A DNA stretch of 46,563 bases from Desulfovibrio sp. (GTDB lineage Bacteria; Bacillota; Dethiobacteria; DTU022): assembly GCA_020060545.1 (NCBI GenBank), contig JAGUZX010000103.1, positions 1 to 46,563 on the forward strand, given 5' to 3'. Below are positions 8,323 through 19,122 of the stretch, piece after piece (positions within the stretch are counted from its first letter, which is position 1; each line of letters begins with the position of its first letter). The position numbers and the translations under genes were made by a program. The notes below the pieces were generated by a model that saw only the letters and a list, made by a program, of their open reading frames with translations, was not told the DNA's origin and did not search any database.

Positions 8323-9494
8323 ATGATCATGGCCATGCCCATGCCGCCGCCAACACAGAGGGTGGCCAGGCCCAGTTTAAGGTTACGGCGGGCCATCTCA
8401 TGGAGCAGGGTAATCACAATCCGGGCGCCGGTGCAGCCCACGGGGTGGCCCAGGCCGACCCCGCTGCCGTTGACGTTGACGATTGCCCGGTTCAGCTCCA
8501 GCAGCCTCTCGCAGGCCAGGTACTGGGCGGCAAAGGCTTCGTTCAACTCAATCAGCTCGATCTGCCCCAGAGCCAGACCGGCTTTGGCCAGCGCCTTCCG
8601 GACCGCGGGCACCGGGCCGTAACCCATCAAGTCGGGCTCCACGCCGGCCCAGGCATAGGAGACAATCCTCCCCAGGGGTTTAAGCCCCCGGGCCGCCGCC
8701 TTTTCTCCGGACATGAGCACCACCGCCGCGGCGCCGTCATTCAAACCCGAAGCGTTTCCCGCGGTGACGGTACCATCCGGGCGGAAGACGGGCTTGAGCG
8801 CGGCCAGGCTTTCCCGGGAAATATCGCGGCGCGGGTGCTCGTCAACCTGCACCTTCACTTCTCCTTTACGGCCCCTGACGGTAACCGGAATAATTTCTTC
8901 GCCAAAGCGGCCGGCATCGATGGCGGCGACGGCGTTGGCGTGGCTGCGGTAAGCCACTTCGTCCTGCTCCTCCCGGCTGATGCCGTAGCGGTCTGCCAGC
9001 CGCTCCGCCGTTTCACCCATCATGATCTTGTGCACCGGATCCGTCAGCATCTCCCAGAGGGAGTCCGTCATCTCCCCGTGCTGGAGCCGCTGTCCCCAGC
9101 GGGCCCCCTTCAGGACGTATGGAGCCGTACTCATGGATTCCACCCCCCCGGCCACCACTACGGCCGCGTCCCCTAGGGCAATCTCCTGAAAGCCCGAGAC
9201 AATCGCCTGCATCCCTGAACTGCACTGGCGCTGAATGGTGAAGCCCGTGGTTTGCACGGGAAGCCCCGCCGCCAAAGAGATGCAGCGGGCCACGTTGGGC
9301 TCATCCGACCGCTGGCTGCAGTTGCCGAAAATTACTTCGTCAATCTCCTCTTTTTGGACGCCCGCTCTCCGGATCGCCTCTTCCGCCGCCGTCCGGCCGA
9401 GTTCCAGGCCGGTGACATCTTTGAACGCGCCCCCGAAATCGCCGATCGGAGTGCGCACCCCGCTGACGATAACGACATCTTTTTGTTTGATCAC
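8313..9494 (-). CDS. thlA: Acetyl-CoA acetyltransferase (thiolase)
   Basis: 393 aa, standard for biosynthetic/degradative thiolases. The active-site Cys is in QRQCSSGMQAI (about 88), the second His in GVGLGHPVGCTGARI and the proton-donor Cys in TLCVGGGMGMAMI at the C-terminus. It condenses two acetyl-CoA to acetoacetyl-CoA or cleaves it. GTG start with GGAGGTGTGAA upstream. First gene of the thiolase-crt-hbd set, and placed directly downstream of the acetyl-CoA synthase cluster, but separated from it by a strong terminator, so it probably has its own promoter in 9495-9612. Confidence 0.94.
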   Translation of the reverse strand: MIKQKDVVIVSGVRTPIGDFGGAFKDVTGLELGRTAAEEAIRRAGVQKEEIDEVIFGNCSQRSDEPNVARCISLAAGLPVQTTGFTIQRQCSSGMQAIVSGFQEIALGDAAVVVAGGVESMSTAPYVLKGARWGQRLQHGEMTDSLWEMLTDPVHKIMMGETAERLADRYGISREEQDEVAYRSHANAVAAIDAGRFGEEIIPVTVRGRKGEVKVQVDEHPRRDISRESLAALKPVFRPDGTVTAGNASGLNDGAAAVVLMSGEKAAARGLKPLGRIVSYAWAGVEPDLMGYGPVPAVRKALAKAGLALGQIELIELNEAFAAQYLACERLLELNRAIVNVNGSGVGLGHPVGCTGARIVITLLHEMARRNLKLGLATLCVGGGMGMAMIIER

Positions 9495-9612
9495 TTCACA
9501 CCTCCATATTCAAAAAACCGGAAGCAAGATACCGGAAGCAGGAAAATCACTAACAGTGCAATCATTCTTCGCCTCTTGCTTCATGCTTCATGATTCTTGT
9601 CTCCTGGATGGC
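9495..9612. other. Thiolase upstream region with opposed purine/pyrimidine arms
   Basis: On the minus strand GAAGCATGAAGCAAGAGGCG is followed about 30 nt later by CTTCCGGTATCTTGCTTCCGG, two complementary-looking low-complexity arms that could form a long imperfect hairpin in the leader. No gene. A promoter for thlA must lie here, but no clear -35/-10 pair was recognised. Confidence 0.4.
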
Positions 9613-9640
9613 AAAACAGGCCGGGGGCGGCCTGTTTTTA
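9613..9640 (-). terminator. Bidirectional-type terminator after metF
   Basis: AACAGGCCG and CGGCCTGTT form a 9-bp stem around GGGG. It is flanked by AAAA on the left and TTTTT on the right, so it can work on either strand; on the minus strand it closes the acetyl-CoA-pathway operon. Confidence 0.85.
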
Positions 9641-9680
9641 TCGCATCGTGTTCCGCCATGTTCTTCGGTGAAGGTCCCGC

Positions 9681-10601
9681 TTATACTGGCGGGCGGGGGT
9701 AAAGGCCGGCCCGCTCGACGATCTCGGGGACGACCTCCTCCCAGGCGATGGCCATGATATGCACCCCGGCCACCCCTTCGATCTCTTTCAGCTGTTGGAT
9801 GGTCTCGATGCAGATTTTGAGGCCTTCCGCCTTTTTATTTTCCGCGCCCTGCAGGCGTGCAATCAGCTCGTCGGGAATGGTAATCCCGGAGACGTTGTTT
9901 TTCATATACCTGGCCGCCCCGAGCGACTTGATCGGGGTTACCCCGCCCAGGATGGCCACCCTTTTATGCAGACCGCGCTCCCGGACCAGCTCCATCCACT
10001 TCTTGAACCGCTCCAGGTCAAAGATGCACTGGGTCTGGATAAAATTCGCACCGGCGTTGATCTTCTTCTCCAGCCGGTCCACCCTGTAGGCAAAGGGATC
10101 GGCAAACGGGTTTTCCACCGCGCCGATGAAAACCTTCTCCAGCGGGTGCTCCAGCGCCTCGCCGCCGATAAACTTCCCCGCGTCGCGCATATCTTTAAGC
10201 GCCTTGATCAGCTGCATCGAGTCGATGTCGAAAACTCCCTTGGCGGCCGGTTCGTTGCCGAATTTCTGGTGGTCGCCGGAGAGGCAGAGCACGTTTTTCG
10301 CCCCCAGGGCTACCGCGCCGAGAAGGTCGCTCTGCAGGCAAATCCGGTTGCGATCCCGCACCGTCATCTGGATTACCGGTTCCAGCCCCATCTGGATCAA
10401 AACGGCGCCGCAGGCGATACTGGAGGTGCGCACGATCGCGGTCTGGTTGTCGGTGAGGTTGTACGCTTCGACATGGCGGCGCATCGCCTCGGCATGGTGC
10501 CTGAGCTGGGTCAAATCGGCGCTTTTCGGGGGACCGAGTTCCCCCGTTACCGCAAAATGGCCGCCGGCGATTACTTTTTCTAATTTACTCCCCGCGATCA
10601 A
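9681..10601 (-). CDS. metF: 5,10-methylenetetrahydrofolate reductase (MetF-type)
   Basis: 306 aa, one-domain MetF length. The N-terminal half shows GELGPPKSAD, and the middle carries the FAD-barrel motifs NVLCLSGDH and NAGANFIQTQCIFD, followed by ILGGVTPIKS. It reduces methylene-THF to methyl-THF, the last step of the methyl branch. The start is TTG, read from GGGAGG nine bases upstream; it overlaps the metV stop by 17 nt, indicating translational coupling. MetF and MetV form a complex in acetogens such as Moorella (known for the family). This gene ends the cluster at a strong terminator. Confidence 0.93.
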   Translation of the reverse strand: MIAGSKLEKVIAGGHFAVTGELGPPKSADLTQLRHHAEAMRRHVEAYNLTDNQTAIVRTSSIACGAVLIQMGLEPVIQMTVRDRNRICLQSDLLGAVALGAKNVLCLSGDHQKFGNEPAAKGVFDIDSMQLIKALKDMRDAGKFIGGEALEHPLEKVFIGAVENPFADPFAYRVDRLEKKINAGANFIQTQCIFDLERFKKWMELVRERGLHKRVAILGGVTPIKSLGAARYMKNNVSGITIPDELIARLQGAENKKAEGLKICIETIQQLKEIEGVAGVHIMAIAWEEVVPEIVERAGLYPRPPV

Positions 10602-11265
10602 TTTTCACATCCTCCCTTACTATGGTTCTGGGGCCTCCGTGATGCGAGGAGGACCAATCCTTCGGGGGTTGGACGGCGGCGAGGATCGCCAGCCGCCCCA
10701 GCCTGGCGAGGCGATCGTGGATCAGGTGCCAGGCGCAGTCGACCTCCTTGCCGATTTCACACTTTCCTTCCGCCGAACCGCCGCAGGGGCCGTTGAGCAG
10801 GCTCTTGGCGCAGCGGGTAATCGGGCAGATCCCCTGGGTCAGTTCCAGGACGCAGTCGCCGCAGCCCAGGCAGCGCTCGACCCATACCCCCTGCGCGACG
10901 GGGTAGCCCATGGATTTGGTATTCAACCCCGGTATAACCAGCAGCTCCGGCATGCGCTCGACCATGGTCTGCACGCCTACACCGCAGGCCAGGGATAAAA
11001 TCAGGTCGTAACTCTTGAGCCGTTCCGCGACCTGGTCGATAAATTCAAACTCGCACTGGCGCTCGATCGTAAAAGCTTCCGCCGAACCGGGCTGCTTCTC
11101 TTTTTTGCGGTAAATATTGATTAAAGCCGCCAGTTCTTCAGCTTCCTTCTGCCCCCCGGCCATGCAAACGGTGACACAGGTCCCGCAACCCAGGACGGCG
11201 ATCTTTTGATCGGGAGACAGCATCGCCAGGATCTGCTCCAGGGGTTTCCGTTCGGCGATAATCAT
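10585..11265 (-). CDS. metV: MetV, zinc/iron-sulfur partner of methylene-THF reductase
   Basis: 226 aa from ATG 11265 (the track's GTG at 11271 leaves almost no room for the ribosome binding site). Cysteine-rich: GCGTCVTVCMAGG near residue 30, CGVGVQT near 95, and a C-terminal CLGCGDCVLELTQGICPITRCAK and GPCGG cluster. This matches the MetV / methylenetetrahydrofolate reductase C-terminal family that partners MetF in acetogens and in other bacteria. Followed at once by metF (overlapping) and preceded by a 141-nt gap containing a decayed repeat. Confidence 0.9.
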   Translation of the reverse strand: MIIAERKPLEQILAMLSPDQKIAVLGCGTCVTVCMAGGQKEAEELAALINIYRKKEKQPGSAEAFTIERQCEFEFIDQVAERLKSYDLILSLACGVGVQTMVERMPELLVIPGLNTKSMGYPVAQGVWVERCLGCGDCVLELTQGICPITRCAKSLLNGPCGGSAEGKCEIGKEVDCAWHLIHDRLARLGRLAILAAVQPPKDWSSSHHGGPRTIVREDVKIDRGE

Positions 11266-11406
11266 AACCACTCACCTTCCCTTCGTTTCGCGCGTTTCTC
11301 CGGCTCGGATCATCGGCGCCGGCGTGTGGGGGATTATTACTTAAAGAAGGGAGCACCAAATCGTGGCGATATGGCACCCCCTGACCCGTCCGCTCAAAAG
11401 CAGAGC
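11266..11406. other. acsE-metV gap with decayed repeat
   Basis: No gene. GGCACCCCCTGACCCGTCC (about 11373-11391) resembles parts of the GGGGGACGG/GGCACC repeat families seen elsewhere, suggesting a degraded copy. Confidence 0.35.
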
Positions 11407-12418
<1,012 letters not shown>

Positions 12419-13396
12419 TTAGTAACTGTTGCTTTTCATTAAATCAGCGATGTTCTGTTTGACCAGTGCCAGCGCCCGGGGATGGCGCAGGATCAGGACA
12501 TTCATCCCCGCCTGCAGGTAAGCCGTTGCCGTCATCGCCTCCCACATCACGCCGCGCTCCTCCTGCTCTCCCCAGCCGGGTTCTTCCGCAACCGGCAGGT
12601 TGGCTTCCTTGGTCTTCCATACTTCCTGCCCGACGTTGCAGATCATCGGCATGGCCAGCATCTTGTCGCCCTGGAGAGCGCCGTTCCGGGCCCGCTCCAT
12701 GATCGAGTAGGAATACTCAATCCCGTAGCCCAAAGCCGCGATGGTCGGGTCGATTACAATCCGGTTCGCCATGGCGGTGCTCATTTCGGCGATCAGGATA
12801 TTCAGCTGCTTGCAAATGTTGATATCGATCGGCGACTGGGCGATCACGTTGTGCTTGTAGGCCATGCAGGCGCTGGTGATCGCCTTGTAGTTCTGCTGCT
12901 CGGCGACACCCAGGAGCAGGTTTTCGCCGGTAGCCGCCTCGGCCACCACAGGATAAAGCAGGTTGTCTTTCTCGTTGTTGCCGCAGCCGATCACGACCAG
13001 GGGCACCCCCACCGCCCCGAGAACTTTTTGCACCGTGGCGGCGCAATTCTCGGGTGAGCTTCCTTTCAAATCCGGGTCGGCACTCTTGAGGCGGACCAGG
13101 ATCAGGTCGGCCCCGTACTCGTCGACACATTTCTTGGCCCAGGCCGCCGGGTCGTTAAAAACATCGCCGTAATACTGTTTGAAGCAGTCGTTCCACTCCT
13201 CTGGCACCATGTCCCAAACCTCCAGGGCCACCACAGGACGGTTGGGTATCTCGCCCTCAAAGTGAAGGTAAGGCAGGGCGGACTCGCCGCCCACGGTGAT
13301 GGTATGGCTGCGGGTGCCGCCCTGTTCCCTGGTCGCGCCCAGGACCACCTCGCCGACTTTACTTCTATACTTTTCCTTCTGGATTTCTACGGCCAT
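12419..13396 (-). CDS. acsD: Corrinoid/iron-sulfur protein small subunit
   Basis: 325 aa from ATG 13396 ([10 protein letters not shown]) with AGGAG upstream; the track's seven extra residues are not needed. TIM-barrel protein of the CdhD/AcsD family: [33 protein letters not shown] and [15 protein letters not shown] are recognisable. With AcsC it carries the cobamide that takes methyl from AcsE and gives it to AcsB. Followed by a stop-linked purine tract. Confidence 0.94.
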   Translation of the reverse strand: MAVEIQKEKYRSKVGEVVLGATREQGGTRSHTITVGGESALPYLHFEGEIPNRPVVALEVWDMVPEEWNDCFKQYYGDVFNDPAAWAKKCVDEYGADLILVRLKSADPDLKGSSPENCAATVQKVLGAVGVPLVVIGCGNNEKDNLLYPVVAEAATGENLLLGVAEQQNYKAITSACMAYKHNVIAQSPIDINICKQLNILIAEMSTAMANRIVIDPTIAALGYGIEYSYSIMERARNGALQGDKMLAMPMICNVGQEVWKTKEANLPVAEEPGWGEQEERGVMWEAMTATAYLQAGMNVLILRHPRALALVKQNIADLMKSNSY

Positions 13397-13447
13397 CGTA
13401 ACTCTCCTCTCTTTCAAATTAAGGAGCCCGCTTAATCTTGTTTTTCT

Positions 13448-13479
13448 TACCTCCGGCTCTTGCCCCCTGCCTCTTGCTA
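13448..13479 (-). repeat. Purine-rich microrepeat starting at acsC stop codon
   Basis: On the coding strand TAG is followed by CAAGAGGCAGGGGGCAAGAG, then CCGGAGGTAAG. Part of the stop-codon-linked tract family. Confidence 0.5.
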
Positions 13480-14805
13480 CGCAAATTTCTCCTTGGCGAA
13501 CTTGTTAATCCCGGAAGCCTCCCGCGGGCCGACCATCACTTCCCAGCCGGACGCTTCTTCAAGCTTGCCTTTCAGCACAGCCACATGACCGGGGATGACG
13601 ATTTTGCGGTGCTTGATCTTTTCGTCAAGGCCGGCTTTTTTCATCGCCGCGGAGATGGTTTCGGCGGAGAACTTGTTGTCGGCATACGCCGTCAGCACGG
13701 AGATCCCCCCGGTATCGACAGAGAGAATATGGCTCGGAATGCGGGTGTTTTCGACTTCACCCTGGACGATGAAGTAAGTCAAAGAGAAGTTGGTGGTGCA
13801 GTAAACCGGGGCCTCCGGCCCGGCGTCGCCAATCTGGTAAAGCTTGGCTTCCACCTGGATCGGCTTCTGCGGGTCGGTATAAAGGTTCTGGCGCCAGGAA
13901 AGCAGCGGCAGCAGCTGCTGCTGCTCAAAGGCTTTCAGGACGATAATCCCGGCATACTTGCTTAAATAAACGCCGGCCTGGACGACTTCTTCCCGGGGGT
14001 CATCTTTGTCGGTGAATGCGATCGCCGGGTAGCCGAACGGGCGGAATCTCTTCCGCACTGCGAGGCGCCGGATCTGGGTCAGGTCGGCCAGGACCTTGCT
14101 CGTCTCGCGGGCTCCGCTGTCGAGGACCAGCTCCTTGTAGCCCAGGGCGGTGACCTTTTCGACCAGCGCGGCGGTCTCCTCGAGGTCTTTGCCTTTCACC
14201 GCCAGCGGGCACCCCTTGCTTTTGGCCAGTTCAACCATTTTCTCGTAGTTGCCGGCGGTGGCGGCGTAAACCAGAGGCTTGCGATCCGCGGCCGCAGCCA
14301 GCCCCGCTTCCATCACCACCGGGTCTTCGGCGATCAGGATCAGCGCTTTCTTCGTTTTTCCGGCCACCGTCTCCACCGCCGCCTTGAACTTGGCCGCGTC
14401 CCCGGAGGCGCATTTTACCGCCGCCATGTTGACCGCATAGCGCTGCCCGACACGGGTGAATTCCAGCTTCTCAAACGCATCCGCCTTTGCCGCGACGTCT
14501 TCGGTATCGCTGATCAGCACGGCAATGCCTGCGGGATGAAAGAAGCGCTTGTCGTGGCGGAACAGCTCCGTTTCATCGCCCAGCTCCACCACCCAGTCAC
14601 CCGCGCCCACCTTGACCAGCTTGATCGGGGGCGCGGAAGCGGAATCGAGGGCCGCTTTGGCCTCGTCGCTGACGTGCGGGCAAGCGTCCAGGGAGGCCTT
14701 GCCGCCGGCCAGGGCCATGGCGAAAGCAAGGCAGGTGGGCGAGCCACATTCCTTGCAGTTGGTCTTCGGCAGGTGTTTATAAATCTCTAAACCGGTTAAA
14801 CCCAT
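13477..14805 (-). CDS. acsC: Corrinoid/iron-sulfur protein large subunit
   Basis: 442 aa from ATG 14805, with AAAGGAG upstream; near the size of about 446 known in Moorella. The N-terminal domain holds the [4Fe-4S] motif [17 protein letters not shown] plus a fourth Cys in DACP (about residues 15-45). The middle is a TIM barrel, and the C-terminal cobamide-binding region includes [18 protein letters not shown] and [14 protein letters not shown]. It works with AcsD as the methyl carrier between AcsE and AcsB. A strong hairpin separates it from acsB. Confidence 0.95.
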   Translation of the reverse strand: MGLTGLEIYKHLPKTNCKECGSPTCLAFAMALAGGKASLDACPHVSDEAKAALDSASAPPIKLVKVGAGDWVVELGDETELFRHDKRFFHPAGIAVLISDTEDVAAKADAFEKLEFTRVGQRYAVNMAAVKCASGDAAKFKAAVETVAGKTKKALILIAEDPVVMEAGLAAAADRKPLVYAATAGNYEKMVELAKSKGCPLAVKGKDLEETAALVEKVTALGYKELVLDSGARETSKVLADLTQIRRLAVRKRFRPFGYPAIAFTDKDDPREEVVQAGVYLSKYAGIIVLKAFEQQQLLPLLSWRQNLYTDPQKPIQVEAKLYQIGDAGPEAPVYCTTNFSLTYFIVQGEVENTRIPSHILSVDTGGISVLTAYADNKFSAETISAAMKKAGLDEKIKHRKIVIPGHVAVLKGKLEEASGWEVMVGPREASGINKFAKEKFA

Positions 14806-14842
14806 TTTCTCTTCTCCTTTCTGATTCGTAATCAAGAAACAG

Positions 14843-14881
14843 CCTCCGGCTTCATCGCGATCGCTCCGCCGGAGGGTTTTT
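14843..14881. other. Intercistronic hairpin between acsB and acsC
   Basis: CCTCCGGC and GCCGGAGG (8 bp, G/C-rich) flank a 17-nt loop; TTTTT follows on the plus strand. On the minus (transcript) strand the hairpin is followed by CTGTTTCTTG, not a full U tract. It may attenuate, stabilise or mark processing of the acs mRNA. Confidence 0.6.
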
Positions 14882-14896
14882 GAAGAAAAATGCTGT

Positions 14897-17122
14897 TTAC
14901 ATTAGCGGATCCATCGTCAGGGCCGGGTGCCCCTTCTCTTCGAGGAAGGGCAGGATCTCTTCCGCCGTGGTGCCGACGCTCTCGTCGGCGATCTTGTCGA
15001 CGAAGTCGGCGCCTAAGCCTTCTTCTTCGGCGCGGCGCCGCAGCGCGTCACCGAGGGATTCTTTTAACTCCCTGGGGATCCAGACCAGGCGGGCCAGGCC
15101 GCCGTCGGCGCTGATGAATTTCCGGCTGAGCACGTAGGAGCGGCCGTGCCCCATGAAGCCGGGGGTCTGTACCCCGCCGCCGCACGTGCCGGCCAGGGTG
15201 GAGAAGGTCATCCCGCAGGGGGTTTCGCCGTTGTATTCGCGGGTGGTGATCATCACCCCGTTCGTCTCCGGCAGGATGGCCATGATGCACTCAAAGCAGC
15301 CGCAGGAGGTCATCGGCCGGTCCATGAAGCTGTACATGGAGCATTCCTCGATCGAGCGGTTGGTGTTCAGGTAAACGTATTCGTTCACCGACTGCCAGAT
15401 GCCTTTAACCTCGTCGATGAGCCCTTCTTTGGCGATCGGCCGGTTGGGTCCGGTGGGATCGATTTCATAGGAGGCCTTGGCATCGAGCCAGCTTACGGCG
15501 CCGCACAGGCCCAGGCGCTCCGGCGTGACCACGCAGCAGTGGTTGGGGGCGAACGACTGGCAGAGGATGCAGGAGTAGAACTCCTCGACCGCCTCGTCGG
15601 TAAGCCCTTTCAACCGCTCGTCGCGGGCGGCGTAGAATTCCTTGGCCCGCTTCAACTCTTCTTCCACCCTGGCCGCGTCGGTATAGAGCGTGACCTGGAC
15701 CCGGTCGACGATCGCCGGGAATTCGTCCTTGAACTTGGCTACGAGCAGTTCGCCGAAATGGTGGATCTGGAAGCCCTTGGCCGCGGCGTCCTTGCTGATG
15801 CGCATCCAGACCGTGTCGCGCTGGGCCATGTGGAAGAGCCCCTCGCCGTAGTTGATCAGGTAGTGGATGCGGCGCTCGAGCACGCCTTCAAAGTCTTTCT
15901 GCATCTTGCGGCCGAAGATTTTGACCGCAATCCCCAGCGGCATGGAGCCGCCTTCGGGCGCCTCGTCGATTTCGGGGCCGATCACTTCGATCTTCCCGTC
16001 TTCGATTTCGTCTTCGCCGACCATCTCCACCAGCTCGAAGGCGGTGGTGCGGCCGCCGCCGAACTCGACGCGCATATCGCCCTTGCGGATCACCTCGCCC
16101 TCGAAGGCGGGGCCGACGGTGATCGGGACGGGGATGTCAAGGATTTTCAGCTTGATCCCGCGGATCTCCATCGCCACCTGGAGCAGGTCGTCGTAGTTCG
16201 GATGGGAGACGTACCAATTCGGGATCTGCCCGTCTGCGGGCAGCTCCTGGTCGGTGATCACCGGAAAGCCGAGGAAGATCGCGGCAAAGTGGGCCGCCAC
16301 CTGGACCTCGTCGATCTCGCCCAGGTGGAGCACGAACGCCCGCACCCGGCGGCGCTGGTAGTCGCGCGTATCCTGGCGCTGCCCGGGGGGGATCCCGCCG
16401 AAGGCGATCCCGGCGCGCAGGGCGTAGTTGACGGCGTGAATAATCTGGGTAAAGTTCCCCAGCGGGAAAGCGATAAAGTCGATGCCCAGTTTGAGGCCGG
16501 CTTCGATGGCCTGTTCGATGACCTGGTTGCAGAGGAAGATCATGAAGCCTTTGCCCTGCAGGTCCTGGATCAGCTTGCCGACCGCCTCGGAGGACTTGCC
16601 TTTGCCCATGACCACCGCCTGGCCGGGGATGGTCCAGTCCACCAGGAGAATGCCGTACTTGCGTACGACCGGGTCGCCCAGGAAGCCGGTCCAGGGGTCG
16701 ACATGGGGCTGGGCGCCGTTCAGGTAGCGCAGCGCCTCGATAATCTCCGCCGAGTAAGCGGCGGCTTCACCGCAAAGGCGGGCATTGTAGAAATTAAGCT
16801 CCTCGTGGATCTGGTTGCGCATCCGGTTAAGGATCGGCGGCAGATCGCCGAGCTTGGTCACACCTTCGCCGCTCAAAGCCCGGATTACCGGAAGGTAATA
16901 ACCGGTGTCGGGATAAGCGACCGGGTGATTGGGGCCGAAGCGGCGGATAGCCTGGGTGAGCAGGATTTCCGCGTAACTGGTGGCGATCACGGCGCCGTCG
17001 TAAGCCTTTTCAAAAAGCTTCAACGGCGGCTTGGATTCGTCAACAGCGCCTTCATATATTTCTTCGAACGATTCCTTCCATTCCCTGGCCAGGACACCGT
17101 CAAAGCTGCTGGACTCAGTCAT
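14897..17122 (-). CDS. acsB: Acetyl-CoA synthase, alpha subunit of CODH/ACS
   Basis: 741 aa, the size of bacterial AcsB with its N-terminal CODH-docking domain (archaeal CdhC lacks this). A-cluster ligands are visible in CILCQSFAPNHCC followed by GLCGAVSWLDA, and in the Cys-Gly-Cys of TSCGCFECIMA that binds the distal nickel. It joins CO from CooS, methyl from AcsCD and CoA into acetyl-CoA. ATG at 17122 is preceded by AAAGGAGG. It lies 29 nt after cooS, in the order expected for the complex. Confidence 0.97.
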   Translation of the reverse strand: MTESSSFDGVLAREWKESFEEIYEGAVDESKPPLKLFEKAYDGAVIATSYAEILLTQAIRRFGPNHPVAYPDTGYYLPVIRALSGEGVTKLGDLPPILNRMRNQIHEELNFYNARLCGEAAAYSAEIIEALRYLNGAQPHVDPWTGFLGDPVVRKYGILLVDWTIPGQAVVMGKGKSSEAVGKLIQDLQGKGFMIFLCNQVIEQAIEAGLKLGIDFIAFPLGNFTQIIHAVNYALRAGIAFGGIPPGQRQDTRDYQRRRVRAFVLHLGEIDEVQVAAHFAAIFLGFPVITDQELPADGQIPNWYVSHPNYDDLLQVAMEIRGIKLKILDIPVPITVGPAFEGEVIRKGDMRVEFGGGRTTAFELVEMVGEDEIEDGKIEVIGPEIDEAPEGGSMPLGIAVKIFGRKMQKDFEGVLERRIHYLINYGEGLFHMAQRDTVWMRISKDAAAKGFQIHHFGELLVAKFKDEFPAIVDRVQVTLYTDAARVEEELKRAKEFYAARDERLKGLTDEAVEEFYSCILCQSFAPNHCCVVTPERLGLCGAVSWLDAKASYEIDPTGPNRPIAKEGLIDEVKGIWQSVNEYVYLNTNRSIEECSMYSFMDRPMTSCGCFECIMAILPETNGVMITTREYNGETPCGMTFSTLAGTCGGGVQTPGFMGHGRSYVLSRKFISADGGLARLVWIPRELKESLGDALRRRAEEEGLGADFVDKIADESVGTTAEEILPFLEEKGHPALTMDPLM

Positions 17123-17151
17123 TTTTCATGCCTCCTTTTAAGTGTATTAGC

Positions 17152-19122
17152 CTACCACCCCGCGGAGATGGCTGCCGTTTCATATTTTTCTTGGGCCTGC
17201 CGGTGCACCTTGAGTTTCCAGGTGCGCTCGTCAAGCGCTTCCAGGATTTTTACCGCGGCTTTTTCCGGGTCTTCTTCCCAGATGAAGTAGCCGCCGTAAA
17301 CATCGTGGGCAATCTGAAGGGCGATCCCGTCCACCAGGGCGCTGCCGGTAACTTCGGGCACAACGCCGACGTGAGTGGGAATCCCCAGGGTGACAAGCCA
17401 GCTGCCGATGGAAACGGCCTTTTCACTCATCGCTTCCGGCGCGGAGGCGACAAAGGGGACCTTGGGGATATCGACGCCCCACTGCACGGCCAGGCTGTTG
17501 GTCAGGTCGAACGCCCGGGTGTTGTCCACGCAGGAGCCCATGTGGAAGACCAGGGGCAGTTTCTTGCCGCCCAGCTTATCCTTATTCGCTTCATTGAGGG
17601 TATTGATAAATGCTTTCAACCCTTCACCGGCGTACTGCTCCACGGCGTCTTCGTTCAGCAGGCCCATTTTGGCCGCTGAGCCGGCGGCGCAGCCGGTGGC
17701 TACTAGGAGCACGTTGTTTTTGGCCAGTTCCTGGATGATCGTGGTATGGCTCTTGTCATGGAGCACGCGCAGGTTGTTGCAGCCGGCGAAGAGGACCACG
17801 CCGCGCAGCTGCCCCGCATCAACCGCGTCGGTGATCACCTTGATCGGCTGCTCCGGGTTGACCGCGCTTAAGATCTCCTCCATCGCCTCCAGGCTGAAAC
17901 CGGCGGTGACTTTATGCTTGACCTGGGGAATGTCCACCGGCTTCCCCTTGCGCTCCTTGAACGCTTCGATGGCCAGCTCGACGACCTCGCGGGCTTTCGC
18001 CATGGCATGCTCTTCCGAGAAAGCGACATGATAGGCGCCGGGAATCTTCGCATTGTCCATGGTGGTGACGATGCGGGTATGGAAGCACTCGGATACCGCT
18101 TTTAATCCGGGCATGATGCACTGCACGTCGACGACCATGAGGTCCATCGCCCCCGTCATCATCGGCAGCTCCTGGGAAAGGAAGTTGGTGAGCACCGGCA
18201 CGCCCTGCCGCATCAGCACTTCGTTGCCGGTGCAGCAGATGCCCATGCACTTGATCCCTTTCGCCCCGGCGGCTTCGGCTTCGGCTTTCATCTCCCGGGC
18301 GGTCCGGACAATCATTTCACTTAAAATCGGGTTATGGCCGTGCACGGCGATGTTGACCATCTCGGGATCCAGGACCCCGAAGTTGGCTTCGCTGGTAACA
18401 GGCTTGGGCGTCCCAAAAAGGATGTCGGAAAGGTCGGTGGCGATGTGCATCCCCATGTAGTCAGCCAGGGCGGTTTTCAACCCCTGGAAGATCAGGTTGA
18501 CGGGGTCGGCGTCCATCCCCATGTGGGTCTGGGCCATAGTTTCAGCGATAGTGGTCTGGATGCTGCGGGGTGAAATGTTGCAGTCGGTGATTTTCTGCAT
18601 GCGCCCTTCAACCACGGTGGTTTCCAGCCATTTGCACGGCTCGGTGTTCAGCTTGGTGAAGTCGCTCACCGCGATCTTCAGCACTTCACCCAGCAGCTCC
18701 TGGTCGTCTTTGCCGTCGGCGGCCACGCCGAGGCGCCGGGCAACCCGGCGCAGCTTGGCCGGATCTTCGATCGCATAATCGGAAGCATGGCCTTCCAGCA
18801 TCCCCCAAAGGGTATAAAGCATATGCCGGCCGTGGTCGGAATGGGCGCTGGTACCGCCGGTGATGGCGCGAATCAGGTTGCGGGCGACGATGGTGTAACC
18901 GTGCGCGCCGCAAATGCCCTTGGAAGATTTCTTGGTAATGCGGCAGGGACCCTGCAGGCAGATCCGGCAGCAAACACCGGTCCGGCCGAAGTTGCACTGG
19001 GGCTGCATCTTCACATAGCGGTCATAAGCAGTTTCGATCCGCCCCTCGTTCCGATCCAGAACTTTTAAAGCCGCGGGATCGATCGTCCTCATATGATCGG
19101 CTTTTTTCTTCTCCTCGGACAT
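17152..19122 (-). CDS. cooS: Ni-Fe carbon monoxide dehydrogenase, beta subunit of CODH/ACS
   Basis: 656 aa. The N-terminal D/B cluster cysteines appear in CNFGRTGVCCRICLQGPC and ICGAHGYT; HSDHGRHM and HGHNP follow, and C-cluster residues are in GICCTGNEVLMR, LFAGCNN, VATGCAAGSAAKMG and HMGSCVDNTRA. It reduces CO2 to CO or the reverse and channels CO to AcsB (acsA is another name). ATG at 19122 has AAGGAGG about 13 nt upstream. Preceded by cooC, its nickel-loading ATPase. Confidence 0.96.
   Translation of the reverse strand: MSEEKKKADHMRTIDPAALKVLDRNEGRIETAYDRYVKMQPQCNFGRTGVCCRICLQGPCRITKKSSKGICGAHGYTIVARNLIRAITGGTSAHSDHGRHMLYTLWGMLEGHASDYAIEDPAKLRRVARRLGVAADGKDDQELLGEVLKIAVSDFTKLNTEPCKWLETTVVEGRMQKITDCNISPRSIQTTIAETMAQTHMGMDADPVNLIFQGLKTALADYMGMHIATDLSDILFGTPKPVTSEANFGVLDPEMVNIAVHGHNPILSEMIVRTAREMKAEAEAAGAKGIKCMGICCTGNEVLMRQGVPVLTNFLSQELPMMTGAMDLMVVDVQCIMPGLKAVSECFHTRIVTTMDNAKIPGAYHVAFSEEHAMAKAREVVELAIEAFKERKGKPVDIPQVKHKVTAGFSLEAMEEILSAVNPEQPIKVITDAVDAGQLRGVVLFAGCNNLRVLHDKSHTTIIQELAKNNVLLVATGCAAGSAAKMGLLNEDAVEQYAGEGLKAFINTLNEANKDKLGGKKLPLVFHMGSCVDNTRAFDLTNSLAVQWGVDIPKVPFVASAPEAMSEKAVSIGSWLVTLGIPTHVGVVPEVTGSALVDGIALQIAHDVYGGYFIWEEDPEKAAVKILEALDERTWKLKVHRQAQEKYETAAISAGW

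Noticed and set aside
15146-17290. 714-aa plus-strand ORF opposite acsB
   Set aside because: It is the antisense shadow of acsB caused by high G+C and codon bias; no motif, no ribosome binding site, and acsB is certain.
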